Below, one piece after another: positions 11,986 through 23,699 of a DNA stretch of 64,000 bases. Both the position numbers and the translations under genes were made by a program. The DNA comes from Wolfiporia cocos (lineage: Eukaryota; Basidiomycota; Agaricomycetes; Polyporales; Phaeolaceae), in assembly GCA_029448655.1 (NCBI GenBank), contig JACCLO010000004.1, forward strand, positions 1,178,001-1,242,000. The letters run 5' to 3'. The notes beneath the pieces were generated by a model. It was given only the letters and a program-made list of their open reading frames with translations, was not told the DNA's origin and ran no database searches. Position 1 is the stretch's first letter, and each line of letters starts with the position of its first letter.

Positions 11986-12870
11986 AACATAAATGGCCTG
12001 TGCTGTAGATGCCTGCCAAAAGATTGCAAAAAAAATGAAGAACATTGTGACACCACATTACACAGTATTACAAGCAAAGTGATGATGAGACTGAGGATCA
12101 GCGAGGTGTCAGAAGTGGCTGAGCAGGCAGAGACAAGAGACAAAAGAGGGAAGTTGGGGAAGCCATGGGTAATGCACATGAAATTCATAGGGGATCCACA
12201 GGTAACTTAAAAAAACCCCTGATTATCTGGAAATAGGCACACATGGATTGGAATAATATATTGAAGTGGAAAAAGCGGTGTGACCGTGGCGAAGCCACGG
12301 GTAATTAACCTAGTTCCATCTATTACTGCGCAATGGACCACGCTGGCGCTTCCAGCCATATAATACCTCCGACCTTCGATTCGATCCAGCGCTCGAGTCC
12401 CTCCGCGAGTCGACTTTATCAGAGCGTCGCAGCATTGACTCGGAAGAAAGGCAAGTACATAACCGATGGAATGCCAATCCAAATGTCTTGTGATTTAGCA
12501 TATTACTAGGCATGCTCCTGGAGCAGACACCAAGTACCAGGGTCCCTCGGAGCGTGGGCAGAGATGAACACAGGAATACAGGTACACCTTGTATTTGACA
12601 GATCAGCGTATCCCTTCATCTTGTCCACAGATGATGAAAGTTGAATTTCAGTCTTGATTTATGGTGTGTAGAATGCGATACGCACTGGTTGTGGCGATGT
12701 TCTAGCTAACGCGAAGGCGGCTGGTGGGTTCTTATTGAATCATGATGCTTCTCCTACAAAATCTTTGCACACTTCTTCTGCTCTCCATATATGAGTGCTC
12801 GAGCTTAGCATTTGTCACATATCCCGACAGTCCTCATAGAAATGGACTGCATTGGCGCTGTGGCCATACA
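11986..12870. other. Gene-free stretch
   Basis: Apart from a short palindrome near 12278-12303 (gaccgtggcgaagccacgggt) I see no gene, tRNA or known repeat here. Confidence 0.4.
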
Positions 12871-12874
12871 CACC

Positions 12875-14033
12875 TTGATGTACAAAGCTGCTGCGGGCAT
12901 CCTCCCCGCACACATCGTCTCCCTCAGCCCTCAGCGCATGCGGTATCATCAACATGTCGTAATCGCTTGATCATGGTAACATCACTTCGTCAGAAATAAA
13001 GATCACAGTTTGATTGTAAGGATCAGGGTGTATCGCTGGCAGACACATTGGCACAATACACAGAGCAGCGGCGACAAGCGAGAACTAGGACGAGAACTCA
13101 GTGGAAATGGAAAAGGCGCAATTATAAGTGCCTGAAACATTTAGTTAGTGCTACGCATGCTCTAGCAGTGCAATGTTCGGAAGTGGCAGCCGAGCCTACA
13201 ATATCGATACAACGTGCAAGAAACGATGACGGCACCGTGATGCATAGCATATATCAGCGCGCCAGCTAACTAAAAGATGCGCGGCCTGACAGGAGTGAGT
13301 AGTCAAACAACGGCCAGGGGAATCGGCGGCGAACGGACTGTACTCGCCTGCGACTCTTGAAGTAAAAGCCAAACTGACGAGGACGACATCTCGTCGGCAA
13401 TCAGCGAGGAATTCCTTCTGGAATCATATTCGAAGTCTCCGACATAGTTTGCGTGAGGTACCTGCTGCCAGAGTGCTTCGACTCATATATGCGCATGTAC
13501 TGGTCAGAGAACCTAGTATGATGGCAACTAGCGATTCGCTGTCAACCAAGCGCGATTTGATGGGCTAGCATGGCTGAAAGAATCGTCGGCATCTTGGACC
13601 CTCTGCATAATCTGTAGTCGCAAACCTGATCACCATAGATGACACGGCAAGGTGCGTTTCCTCGGAGAGAGTCTGCAGATCTGTGGATATCGAGAGTGGC
13701 TAGAATTAGCATAGTATAACGAATCTACCGCCAGCGTTTATCCGGCACAGATGTTGAGACAAGCTGTATTAGCACAGGCAAGGACTAGGAAAGAATCGTC
13801 TGCTATATCCGAACACGAATTCCTTGGATCCGATTTGTTATTTTGATTTAGGCACCTGCCGATATGACCTCATAAGGTTCTGGGTATAGCACAGGATCAC
13901 GGAGAACATTCCTTGTCGCCACGGTGCAAGAAAACAAAGACTTGCTATATTCACCAGATATTCACTATATATGTAGCGCCAGCAGGGATGCGGTAGACAT
14001 TGTATTAAACCATCTTAATCCGTAAGCTTGTGC
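12875..14033. repeat. 1.15-kb duplicated segment, copy 1 (uninterrupted)
   Basis: Collinear with 50668-52536 at roughly 85-90% identity by eye. This copy lacks the MITE found in the partner and shows the empty target (acaggagtgagtagtc near 13290). The far end overlaps a P450 relic. Both copies keep a short plus-strand frame with CGHPPR(T/A)HRLPQPSAHAVSS that ends at a common stop. Whether that frame ever coded is unclear. Confidence 0.8.
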
Positions 14034-14440
14034 TGGAACACTGTTGACCGGAACATTGATTGCACGAAATCGTTACTGAGAGGTGAGATAGATCGTACCC
14101 GATGACACTATCGGGTTCCATACATGGACCTCCTTGATGGATTTGCCATATATTGTTAGCATCAATATATGGCAACCTCTGCTGATCGGCAAACGTAGGC
14201 AGTTGACCTGGTGCCATGACATTATCGAGCTCTGCCCGATCTTTCTGCTGCACAACGGATACAAGCTCATCACGAAGAATAATGACTTGGAAAATGAGAC
14301 AGCCGTATCATCCGCGGCTGGAATTTCTGAATGATCATTGAACGTATTGAACGTTTGAATGCCGGTCTGAGCAATTGCTACGTGAGCATATTGGCGTAGA
14401 AGGTACTGATAACATCTCTGAATAGTAAAATCATGAACCA
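13860..14440 (-). pseudogene. Cytochrome P450 relic (P450-5)
   Basis: Minus-strand fragments of a P450 middle and C-terminal half, in changing frames. An I-helix-like AADDTAV lies near 14315. It is followed by FFVMSLYP, then after a frameshift QQKDRAELDNVMAPGQLPTF, LPYIDA, and after another shift KEVHVWNPIVSSG, in which the ExxR Arg is Val. At 13860-13925 is a piece reading RNVLRDPVLYPEPYE. No heme-loop motif was found. Several frameshifts and stops make it non-functional. Confidence 0.75.
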
Positions 14441-15440
14441 AGATTTGTTTTATGCGTATGGACTACCATGAATGCTGCTACCATGAATGCTGCGGTTGAC
14501 ATGTTGATTCGTCAACAGCATGCGCTGTGCTCCGTACATTTTGAGTAGTATACGGCGTATTGTACCTGTTCTTGCATAAGAATGAAATTTGTACACATAG
14601 CGTAGTAGTCGCCTAAATGATGCACAGCATGAACGGTGAGGACTTGCCCCCATGTCAGCACCACTCTCACTGTAAAGATATGTCCGGAGGAAATGAGGCA
14701 TGAAGAGTATTTTCATGCATTATGACAGCCCTCGAGCCGTCGGCAGTGACGCAGCCAGTACAGCAGGAGCATCGGTAATGCGGATATATGAGCGCAGTAT
14801 CATGCATGTACACTATCAGGCTCAAATCGCAGCAGCCAACAAAGCCGACTCGATACCGTCCCATGGTTGACATTGATGAGAATGAAGGTCGATGCGGACG
14901 TGAGTGAAGCAATGTTAAACACGGACAACTTTGGACTACGGAGAGAGGTGACACAGGGAAGACCAACAATAGCACGAGTAGAGAAGTGTTTCTGTGAACC
15001 CCCACATCCGTCAGCGTTTCCCCGCTGAGCGCTGGAGATGCAGAAACGAGCGTGGAAATGTGTATAATTACGCCGATAAGATGTTGTCCACAAGTATGCT
15101 ATTCATACCTGGGGCAATAAATCGGGATCGAAACGAGCTGCATGACGCTAGCATAGATTGCCATATATGACCTGTTACGAGGATCGGCGGTATCCTTAAT
15201 GAGGACGCGGATGGGACCACATCACATAATCGATATGATCCGACGTCGCCAGTACAGAGGTACCAGGGTCAGCCCACATATTTCCACAATAGGCACAGCA
15301 CTTGCTCAGTAGAAGTCGAGAGCCGGATCAATATCGTGTCGCCAGTCGGGATAAAGTCCTCGAGGAGAAGCGAGGAGAGAAACACCAAAACTCTCTTAAG
15401 CTTCAAACTTGTTTGTGGAAATTTGGAGCTAGAGAGCTAG
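14441..15440. other. No confident gene
   Basis: Contains minus-strand open frames up to 112 codons (14667-15005 and 14800-15093) with hydrophobic stretches but no motif I can name. They may be degraded membrane-protein exons. Nothing is assigned. Confidence 0.3.
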
Positions 15441-16495
15441 CTTTCTACCGAACACTTCAGTCGGCCGTCGACACCCCTGCACACGCGGATGGCAGAGCTC
15501 GGAGGGAAGATGCTGAGTGTCAGCTGTACTGGATCATTCAGAGACGTCTGCACTCTGGAGGACTACTGAGCTGCATGCGATATTGGCTCACTTTCCCGCC
15601 AGCAATCACCAGATCAATCATCCAGTCGCTATCTCCGTTCACAGGCTGACACATAATAATACGCCACGCATTGTATGAACTATTACAGGATTTGATGGGA
15701 TCTGGCAGAAATGCGAGAGCGAGGGGGTTGGAGGGCCGTACGGAATCTTCGCAACAAGCGATCCGAACAGGACGTTGGAGAACGCAACTACTCGTTATGC
15801 GCTTGTGCTATCTCACTACAGCGAAGAGGACGAATTTCCACAATCGGCGCGACGCATGAGAATCGCGGCTGCTCGGGTCAGTGGGAGTGCATGAAATCAC
15901 CCGAGAAGCAATCCGTCTGACACAGGCACCCATCCGTACGGACCAGCGGAGACAAGGTATGATGAGCAAATGAGTAGCAATCCTAGAGCTTCTGAGTCAT
16001 TTGGGGCTATAGATGAGCGTGCCCATAGTGACAGTCAGCCAACACTCTGGCCGCTGCGGATGAATCGATGACCAGGGGCCGTCGGATGAGTGCGTGTGCT
16101 TCGAAGGTGCCACAATCAGCGTGATCCGATCGCAATCTCGCGCGCCCATCGCCACGATCGGTGGCTCTCGATCTTTTCATGTTTCCTATGTCCGCTCAGC
16201 TTTCTTCACTGCTGCATATGCACATCTTGGTGTCGTCCTGACGGAGAGCAAGAGCCCTCCACGAATGCTTGGTGCCGGACCCCGAGCTGTGTAGGGAGCC
16301 GCGATCGATTATGTACTGCCGTCAGAGCTCGATGATATGCGCCTGTGTCAACCGCTGCGGGGACGCTTGATCGCGAGACTGTTATAAGCCTCAATGATTC
16401 TTTTCTTTATGAATTGCCAATGTCCGCTCAGCTAGTCATGGCGGATCTCAAATGCATCAACGCCTCGTCAACCTGTGCGTCTGCGTGGTGACACT
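15440..16495. repeat. Local ~1-kb repeat, copy R1
   Basis: Shares two blocks with other sites. The first (about 15440-15790) resembles 20780-21150. The second (about 15950-16490) is close to 23130-23690 and more distantly related to 21460-21760. On the minus strand the second block carries the relic frame matching WLSERWQIIKKRIIEEAYNS of copy R3, but with an in-frame stop here. Unknown family; probably a decayed gene or transposon copied three times. Confidence 0.6.
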
Positions 16496-16499
16496 GTGC

Positions 16500-18290
16500 A
16501 TTGGGGAGCGTATGGGACGGTTGCTTGCCTTGAGAAATGGTCTTCGTTTGCGATGATTTTCGACGAACACAGATGACACTGTTGCAATCTGGTTAGCGCG
16601 CTCGCTTATTGACTTTGCTTTGCCTGTGCGTCTACGCTCTAGAAGGGGCACGATACGGCAGATAGTCCGAATACGGACGTGTTGACACGGGACTAGGAGT
16701 ACATCCAGACCGTATGCCATGCTAACTACGTCCACACCTCACAAAGCTGTATCATAAGAGCTGCTATCATCGTGCGTCCCCGAGGAGTATACCAATCTAG
16801 CTAATGGCGAGAGATTGTCATCACAAACGGCAAGAACCTCTGTCAGGACACAATAACGATCTGTGCTCCACCAAAGTCCAGATAGACTATCAGATCAAGC
16901 TAGATCGTTACGTGGCTGAAGATCGCGTCCCAATCCTCGTCGCTTGCCCTTCTCTCCATCATAGTGCGACACAAACACACCCACCATTGCAGGTACTCCA
17001 AACGTCTCCCACCTCGCGCTTCCATTTATCGCATCCTCTGCGTAGTCGCAGAGCGATGGAACACATTCCTCTGTCATCGTACAAGCCGCAGAGGGCGGGC
17101 ATGCCTAGCATTGGCGCGACACCGATCACGAAACTTGCGCGCCGTAAGCATCGATGGGGGTGTTTAGCGGCTCGGACGGCAACAGCGAAGACTCGTGGGA
17201 GACACGGTGACCTGCTGAGCCGTGCAGGAAAGAATCTCGCGGCGTTTGGAGGATGTGTTTCGACTGGATGGTGCGCGTGTGCAATATCGCGTGCAAAGCC
17301 TGCGCGGAGCCGTGAGACGACGTCGGCGTGTCCGAATACGTCGATGTTCGTCGTCGTCGAAGTGTCAGGACGTGGGTGAGATGCCGGTAAGTTTAGATAT
17401 CTCCACACCAAGTCGCATTCCTAAGGGGTGCATCCTGTATATATATCGCGGATACGATGCGTCCACGTTTCTTTGACATCGCAGGAGCCGTAGAGCGCAG
17501 CCTTACATCTCTTGCGCATCAGTACTCGCGAGACATCGCGTGGAGGGAAGCAAAGGCGAGAGCTGTTTCGTGGGTTGGATGCCCATGGTGAGGTTGGTCA
17601 ATAGCATGGCGGATTGCTGACAGGCAGAGGTGAGGGAGACATCGCGCGCCGCACGGATGTATATGGCCGGATAGCGTGAGTGCGCAATGTCGCGAGGTAT
17701 CCTAACATATCGACGACTGTTATCGTCGGAGTATCAGGGCGTGCGTACTCTTCTTGGTCTTGATCATCATCCGCCACGCGTACAACCTCAGGACGTAACT
17801 CAGACGGACGGTAGACAGCCACATCGCCTTCGCGAACTTTACTTAGCATCCAGGACGTCTGAGACGCACTATCAGATCTGTATTTCCGTATGTGCGACCG
17901 ATGAGTACTGCAGTTGATGTGACGCATTCATGGTGGGTGAGTCGATCAAGCGTCAGGACGCTTCGCGGTAGAGCGCACGTTAGCGTGAATTTATATATAG
18001 TGGACCAAAGTGCAGAGAGGCTTGGATGATTCGATAGCCGGAGAGAGGTCACGGGCATGTGAAAATGGGAGTGATGCATATTGAATGTGCTATATGGTGC
18101 TGGGCGCGAGCTTTGAGGTCAAGGAGGGCAGCCATGTAAATGGGGCGCACTCACATCCACAAAACTGAGAGTGCAAAGTGAGGGCCAGTACAAACTCAAA
18201 TATCGTTCTCATCCCAGAGGTTGATGAAGACATCGACACGGGTCCTGCGGAATGGCAGGCAGGATGATGAGACGGCGCAATTCATCAAAG
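16500..18290 (-). pseudogene. Two diverged copies of an unidentified coding fragment
   Basis: Minus-strand frames at about 17200-17411 (RPDTSTTTNIDVFGHADVV) and 17598-17927 (RPDTPTITVVDMLGYLATLR, preceded by an acidic stretch ADDDQDQEE) look like diverged copies of one coding sequence. Neither has a clear start, and both run into stops. Family unknown. The open plus-strand frame at 16804-17379 overlaps them and has no support. The remainder of the interval shows nothing recognisable. Confidence 0.35.
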
Positions 18291-18297
18291 GCACCAC

Positions 18298-19684
18298 TCA
18301 CCGCAAAACTCCTCGCTCATTCAATTTCGGCATCTCTGCCTTGAGCAGGGTTGACCACCGAGTCGCATCCGGTATGACTTTATCTGGAAGAGTCAAGAAC
18401 ACAAAGTCAACATGGTGCAGCTTCTCGTAGTCTTTGTTGGAGAGTAGCTCATTGAGTTGACCGCACATGTCCTTCCTGAGAGCAGATACAGTCCTTTGTA
18501 ACTTCGTTTCCGCATTCCCCCTGTACCTAGGTTGCTGTATGACAATCGAGACCTCGCGCAAATTCCTCGACACATTCGATTCAAGGATGCGCCGCATCCA
18601 GGCATATCCGACCCTCTCGAAGTTCAAGGCTTGCAAAACAACTGTCTCCAGACTGCCAATATGCACGAGATTAAATACAGATGCTGTTACGAGTGAACAT
18701 CAAAGGTGCATATACGCGGAGGGTGGAGGTTATAACGTAGACGTACCGATTATATCAGAGATTGCATCTGCCTCGACATCCTTGCCTGGACGTGCATCGG
18801 GTGAGAGTTTCAGGTAGCGTAGAGATCCGCTGCACTGCTTAAACAGCGAATAGAAGGGCTCTCGGTAGACATCTAGATATTTGCTGTCAGAGGATGCCCA
18901 GGCAGAGAACTCGAATCTCTGGAGGTGAGTGACCACCCCTGCGGCGCACAGGTGCTCAACGAGCAACTTGTTGGCTTCAACATTGGAGGCAGTCTCATTG
19001 ATAGAGACGATCATCAGGTCAGTCAGCCTGACGGGGGGCGGACAGCGCGTGATTGCAAGACTAGCACAGGGAGCCGTGCTCGTGAATAGCACATTTTCGC
19101 ATATGAGGCGGACGAGGCTGGGGAGTGCGCAGACGAGACGCCCAAACTCGCGCACCTTCGGGAACGTGACATTGGCCAGCCGAAGCGTCGTAAGAGAAGA
19201 GAATGCGGAGAGGTGGACGAAGATGAGCGGATGAAAGTCGCTTGGCTTCCACATCGCATCCTGAATGTCAAGACGCCACACGAGTGGCAGCTTGCCCGCG
19301 CCCATCATGGCGAATGTGCCCAGGTGAGGAATTGGCGTCCGCTCGCCTTGCTTCGCTCCACCCACCACCACGACGGATCTCGCCTGCTGGAGGAGATGTG
19401 GCTGTTCCCGCGCTCGCCTCGCATGTCCTTGGACGTAGCTCCGATTCCCTAGGAAGACGTTCCGCTGCATCCAGTACCGACACCTCGGCGTCCACGCTTT
19501 GCACACGAGGGCGCATCGCTTCAGCGTTCGAGTGCTATTCCACATCCAGTCGATGATACGCTCGCAGACCTCCGTCGGGAGCTGCAGCGGCCTCGAGAAC
19601 GAATCGCCCTCCGTCGGTGCTGGGTACGGAGCGCCCGGGACGCGTCCGATGTGTCTCCACCCGGGCCCTGCGTCTGCGTCTATC
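18298..19684 (-). CDS. F-box/LRR-type protein, 5' exon uncertain
   Basis: Probably a substrate adaptor of SCF-type E3 ubiquitin ligase complexes, inferred from the N-terminal F-box. The sequence LPTEVCERIIDWMWNSTR, then LKRCALVCKAW, is the characteristic F-box core. It is followed by leucine-rich segments such as LSAFSSLTTLRLANVTFP and LPSLVRLICENVLF. Two exons are clear: down to 18747 and 18683-18298, joined across a 63-bp intron (gtacgt...aacag) in phase. The protein ends PKLNERGVLR with a stop at 18298. The frame is open upstream to 19684 but has no ATG before the F-box, so a further 5' exon must exist. It looks intact. A fragment resembling its interior recurs near 21815. Confidence 0.75.
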
Positions 19685-19698
19685 CTTCAGTAATTTCT

Positions 19699-20007
19699 CT
19701 AGCGTGTAGATGGCTCACTTCTGACTTGCTGTGCTCCCTCAGTTCTCGCCAGCGTGCTTTCTCCCCTTGGTGCGAACTCTTCCTTTGCCTCAGCGGCAGC
19801 TTCCCGGGCACGTCGTTCCGCAGCGTTTGCTCTGGCCACTTTCTTTTTGTTTCGGCGTTCTCGCAGGGCGGAGATGGTGAGACCCATGGCAGCAAGACGG
19901 GGATCAAGCGGAATGACCGTGGTAAGTCTTCCCAGTCGTTCATATACCCTGACGTCCTCGCAGCGCTGCACAGCCAACCAAATACACGAGCGACAAATGC
20001 GGTGCAT
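19699..20007 (-). CDS. Hypothetical 102-residue protein or 5' exon
   Basis: Begins MHRICRSCIWLAVQRCEDV, continues YERLGRLTTVIPLDPRLAA and ends in a charged Arg/Lys/Ala/Glu-rich helix-forming tail. A decayed relative with interior stops lies at 21880-22200 (VYERLSRHSRVIILD, MGLIVSGLRK). It lies just 5' of the F-box gene. In the relic, pieces of both are adjacent, so it may be part of the same transcription unit. Function unknown. Confidence 0.35.
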   Translation of the reverse strand: MHRICRSCIWLAVQRCEDVRVYERLGRLTTVIPLDPRLAAMGLTISALRERRNKKKVARANAAERRAREAAAEAKEEFAPRGESTLARTEGAQQVRSEPSTR

Positions 20008-20009
20008 AG

Positions 20010-20780
20010 CCTACAAACCATGGCCAGGAGCCTGATATATAGCGGTGAACGCAGGCTCATCACCGCATTCAGCCGATAGGAGCGATGGGTGAGCGTCAGA
20101 TGACATGATCGCAGCGGTGCATTTGATGCCCTGATCTCTACTCCGCCAATACCCTGATGTATGCTGGAGTGCTCTCGAGGTTGACATCCCGAAACGCGAA
20201 GGCGACTGGCGGGTGCCTGCGCGACATCCTAGTAGTGCTTCTCCCACGAATAGCTTCGTACGCGCTATCCGCTATCCGTGTACTCAGTCTCGAGTGCAGC
20301 AAATAGCGCACAGCCCCGCACGCCTCGAGTGCAGTAAGTGGCGCACAACTCCCACACGGGCGCTGCAGCCGTACACGCCTCGGTGTATCATAGCTGCTGC
20401 CGACGCTCCACATCATCTTCCTTAGCGCACGATATATCATCAACATATTGAACATACCGAGCGAGCATTCAACCAACATCGAGTCAGTGCTCTGATCCCG
20501 CACCGCAGACTGCATAGAGCGGCCATCTGGCAGACGCTCGTGGCGGTGCCAGCGCTCCTAGAAGCATGGCTGTAGATGGCAGAAGGGATACAGGTACGCC
20601 AAGTATTTGGGAAGCAATGTCACCCTTCGAGCGTTGAGCGCTGCGGATGGGAGTCTGTTATTCTGGGGTCTGTGAGCGAAGGTAGCGCGAATGCGACGCG
20701 ATGGGCGCGGGGCGACGTGGATGGCTTCCATTTTTGATAGCGATGTGTACGTACACCAAAAGACACCCGACACCGTAGCT
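20010..20780. other. No gene seen
   Basis: Short unsupported frames only. The stretch near 20190-20240 (cgcgaaggcgactggcgggt) weakly resembles 12700-12760, suggesting an old dispersed repeat. Confidence 0.3.
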
Positions 20781-21770
20781 GGGACACCACTACGCATGCG
20801 AACGGCAGAGTTCGGAGAGCAGATGAGTGCGAGCTATAGCTGGGAACAGGATGATCTCAAAACGTCCCGCAACTGTACATCCAGTTGCGAATCCACCGCA
20901 AGGCCTTGTTGTTTACCTACACTAAAACAAATCGCCGATGAGGTCCATTGAACAGCGTGCGATATTGCCTCACCTTCTCGGCACGATTGCCAGATCTAAC
21001 AACCATGCAGTCGCTATCTCCTTCCAAAAGTTGACGTTTGGGGGCATGCCACGCTGAGCGCGAGCGCTATTGCCACTTTTATACAGAAGCCAGAGTCAGG
21101 GTAACTGAAGAGCCACACGAGATTTCCGCAGCAGGCGATCCAGAGACAAGGTTAGAGAACACGCTCACTCGGCATACAGCTGCGCTGTTGCTCTCAAGAG
21201 AAGCGGACGTACGGGTGCATATAGTCGGCAGACGCGAATTGCGCGCTCTTGAGTCCAAGGCGGGAGTGTAGGACGTCGCACATCGAGTGCACGGACGAGC
21301 GCCCGGAGTGGGACCCGTTTTCCGCGTGCAACCAGCCGAGCGGACTAGCAAGCCCCGAGCGGAGTGGCGAGGGAGAAGCCCTCTGAGACATAACCATATG
21401 CCAGCGCCTCTGCATGCAGTCAGCTAACGTTCTGGCCGCCGTAGATGACGCGAACGCAGAGTGGGTGCAGGCGCTCGACGACGCCACAATCAGCGCGATC
21501 TGATCCCAATCTCTTGCGCGCCAATCGCCACTATCAGTGGCTCTCGATCTTGTGTCGCCCACCGCTCAGTTTCCTTCACTTTTACATATCTTTGTGACGT
21601 ATTCGGTGACCTCCGACAATGCTTGGCACTGGGGCCCGAGCTGTATAGGGAGCCGGAACCGGGGTCCTGCCGTGAGAGCTCGAGCTCGGTGTATGCGCAT
21701 CTGTCAGCCGCGGCGGCGACGCTTCGTCGTGAAACTGTATACCTCCTCAACAATCCTCTTTAAGCATCCA
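20780..21770. repeat. Local ~1-kb repeat, copy R2 (most diverged)
   Basis: Matches R1 in order: 20786-21036 resembles 15460-15650, about 21080-21160 resembles 15720-15790, and 21460-21760 resembles 16090-16400. Many indels and no coding frame preserved. Confidence 0.5.
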
Positions 21771-21804
21771 GATACATGCTCACAGTACTAGTGGATGCCC
21801 ATTG

Positions 21805-22205
21805 ACAGGCACAGATCTCGACCCTCTGGAGGTCAGCGACCACTCCTGCAGCATTTCATCACAGACTCCTCTCGCGTGGTTTGTTCAACGCAGTGAGGAT
21901 AATGTGCTTCCTCTTTCAGCGCTGAGGACGAACCACTTCGAATTTCGTGTCCACTCCCTGCTGTTTTTTTTGCGTCTACCGTGTCGACATAGTCCTGGCC
22001 ATCCTCTCTGATAGGCGCGGTGGCGACTTCCGGCCTGCGTCGTTTCACAGCGTTTACTTTGGCCGTTTTCCGCTTCATTAGTCATTTTCGCAGTCCTGAG
22101 ACGATGAGACCCATGGAAGCAGATCAAATATCAAGTATAATGACCCTGGAATGTCTGCTCAGTCGCTCATATACCAGGACGTCCTCATCGTTGTACAGCT
22201 AACCA
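21805..22205 (-). pseudogene. Decayed, internally deleted copy of the F-box/102-residue locus
   Basis: 21810-21850 resembles the F-box gene interior (near 18910). From about 21880 to 22200 it resembles the 102-residue frame at 19699-20007, with stop codons inside. The intervening F-box part is absent, so this is a partial duplicate. Confidence 0.45.
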
Positions 22206-22436
22206 CATGAACAGGATATGGGCCCGGTGTACAGTACGGCGCATCTTTTGCCTACCCGGCCTGGCAGCGATAAATGATTGATGCAGTTCAATGACTGCCT
22301 TGGGTACGATTCATCGACAGGTAATACATGAGTGCATGAGTCCCCGTCGACATGACGTATCGAAGCATAGCCAAGACGGTGCCAGCCTATCGTACGTGAG
22401 TTGATTATTCAAGTGTTGAACTACGTCGCTCTTACC

Positions 22437-23014
22437 AGACGCAGGTATCCTGCACGCCATGTAGCCCCAGTATTTATCTCAAGTACCCAGACATAACTTC
22501 GGCCCCATAAGCAGTAGTCCTTTTTAGCAACTCGCTGTTTACACACCTGATCACCATCCACTAGCCGTGCCACGCATCGAACCATTTGCGCCCTGGAAGA
22601 GGTTAGTCTTTAGCATGATGCAAGGAATGCAGATGCGTACATACCTGCAGAGTCTGGAGACATGAAGGCCATGAGGCTGAGCAGCGCCACTATGACCGCA
22701 TTTTTCATGGCGTGCCTCAGATGCGTAGAATGCATTATAGCACGGTGAACCTTAGCCATGTGAGGGCGTGCGCGGAGCATCCGCGCGGGGTTCCCCTCGG
22801 AGGGCGTCGTGCTGCCCGCCCACAGCGTACCCTGAGTCTCGGTGACGTGCAGCTGAATGGTGGCGTCTGCGTCATCAGAGATAAACGGCCCTGGGGGAAC
22901 GCCGAGCCAGGAGAGAGTGACGTGGGGATACCACAGGCGCACGTGCGACTCCTCGTATTGGGTGTACGTCCGCTCTGCAATCTGCAGCGCGAGATTGCAA
23001 CACTCCTTCATCAT
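22437..23014 (-). pseudogene. ArAE/FUSC-type transporter fragment (aluminium/fusaric-acid-resistance-like)
   Basis: Minus-strand exons fit the central part of a fungal aromatic-acid exporter family membrane protein: HLRHAMKNAVIVALLSLMAF with MSPDSAG, then across a 52-bp intron (22593-22644) RKWFDAWHG-stop-WMVIS, and across a second intron YVWVLEINTGATWRAGYLRL. One in-frame TAG (near 22570) replaces an expected Gln; otherwise the splice sites and frame are well kept. The N-terminal and distal C-terminal parts are missing, so it is a truncated pseudogene. Family assignment rests on the xHAxKNAxxVALLSxxAF and ETNTGATWR-like motifs. Confidence 0.6.
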
Positions 23015-23129
23015 ATGTCCCTAACTAACCGTAATTTACATCCTCATTCCACCCTGCCTGTTAATTACTGGTAAATTACAGGGTAAATTAACCCAGTGTA
23101 AATTACCACTGCCGAATTCCCTGTACCCT

Positions 23130-23690
23130 ACAGTGAACACAAGGTAGCATGAGCAAGAGATCTCGAGTAGCAATCCTAGAGCTTCTGAGTCATTCGGGGC
23201 CACAGATGAGCGTGCCCATAGTGACAGTCAACTAACACTCTGGCCGTTGCGGATGACGCAGGGGCCATCGGATGAGTACAGGCGCTTCGAAGGTGCCACA
23301 ATCAGTGTGATCCGATCTCAATCTCTCACGCGCCAATCGCCACGATCGGTGCCTCTCGATCTTTTCATGTTTCCTACGTCCTCTCAGCTTCCTTCACTTC
23401 TGCATATACACATCTTGGTGACGTCCTGACGGAGAGCAAGTGCCCTCCGCGAATGCTTGGTGCCGGACCCCGAGCTGTGTAGGGAGCCGCGATCGATGTA
23501 CTGCCATCAGAGCTCGGTGGTGCGCGCTTCTGTCAGCCGCTGCGGGGACGCTTCGTCGCGAGACTGTTATAAGCTTCCTCAATGATCCTCTTCTTTATGA
23601 TTTGCCAACGTTCGCTCAGCCAGTCACAGCGGGTCTCAAATGCATCAACGCCTCGTCGACCTGTGCGTCTGCGTGGTGACGCTGCGCGTT
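23130..23690. repeat. Local repeat, copy R3
   Basis: Nearly identical in long stretches to 15950-16490. On the minus strand it keeps an open frame reading RRGVDAFETRCDWLSERWQI then IKKRIIEEAYNSLATKRPRS before a stop. This hints that the repeat came from a gene. No family recognised. Confidence 0.6.
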
Positions 23691-23699
23691 GAGGAGGTC

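Noticed and set aside
11410..11992. Long Cys/His/Gly-rich open frames on both strands
   Set aside because: They arise from the 22-bp minisatellite, change register every unit, and have no start context or domain.
16804..17379. 191-codon plus-strand frame
   Set aside because: Low-information sequence overlapping minus-strand coding-like fragments; no domain, no intron pattern, no paralog.
21038..21562. Overlapping frames in repeat R2
   Set aside because: They are not conserved in the R1 copy and carry no motif.
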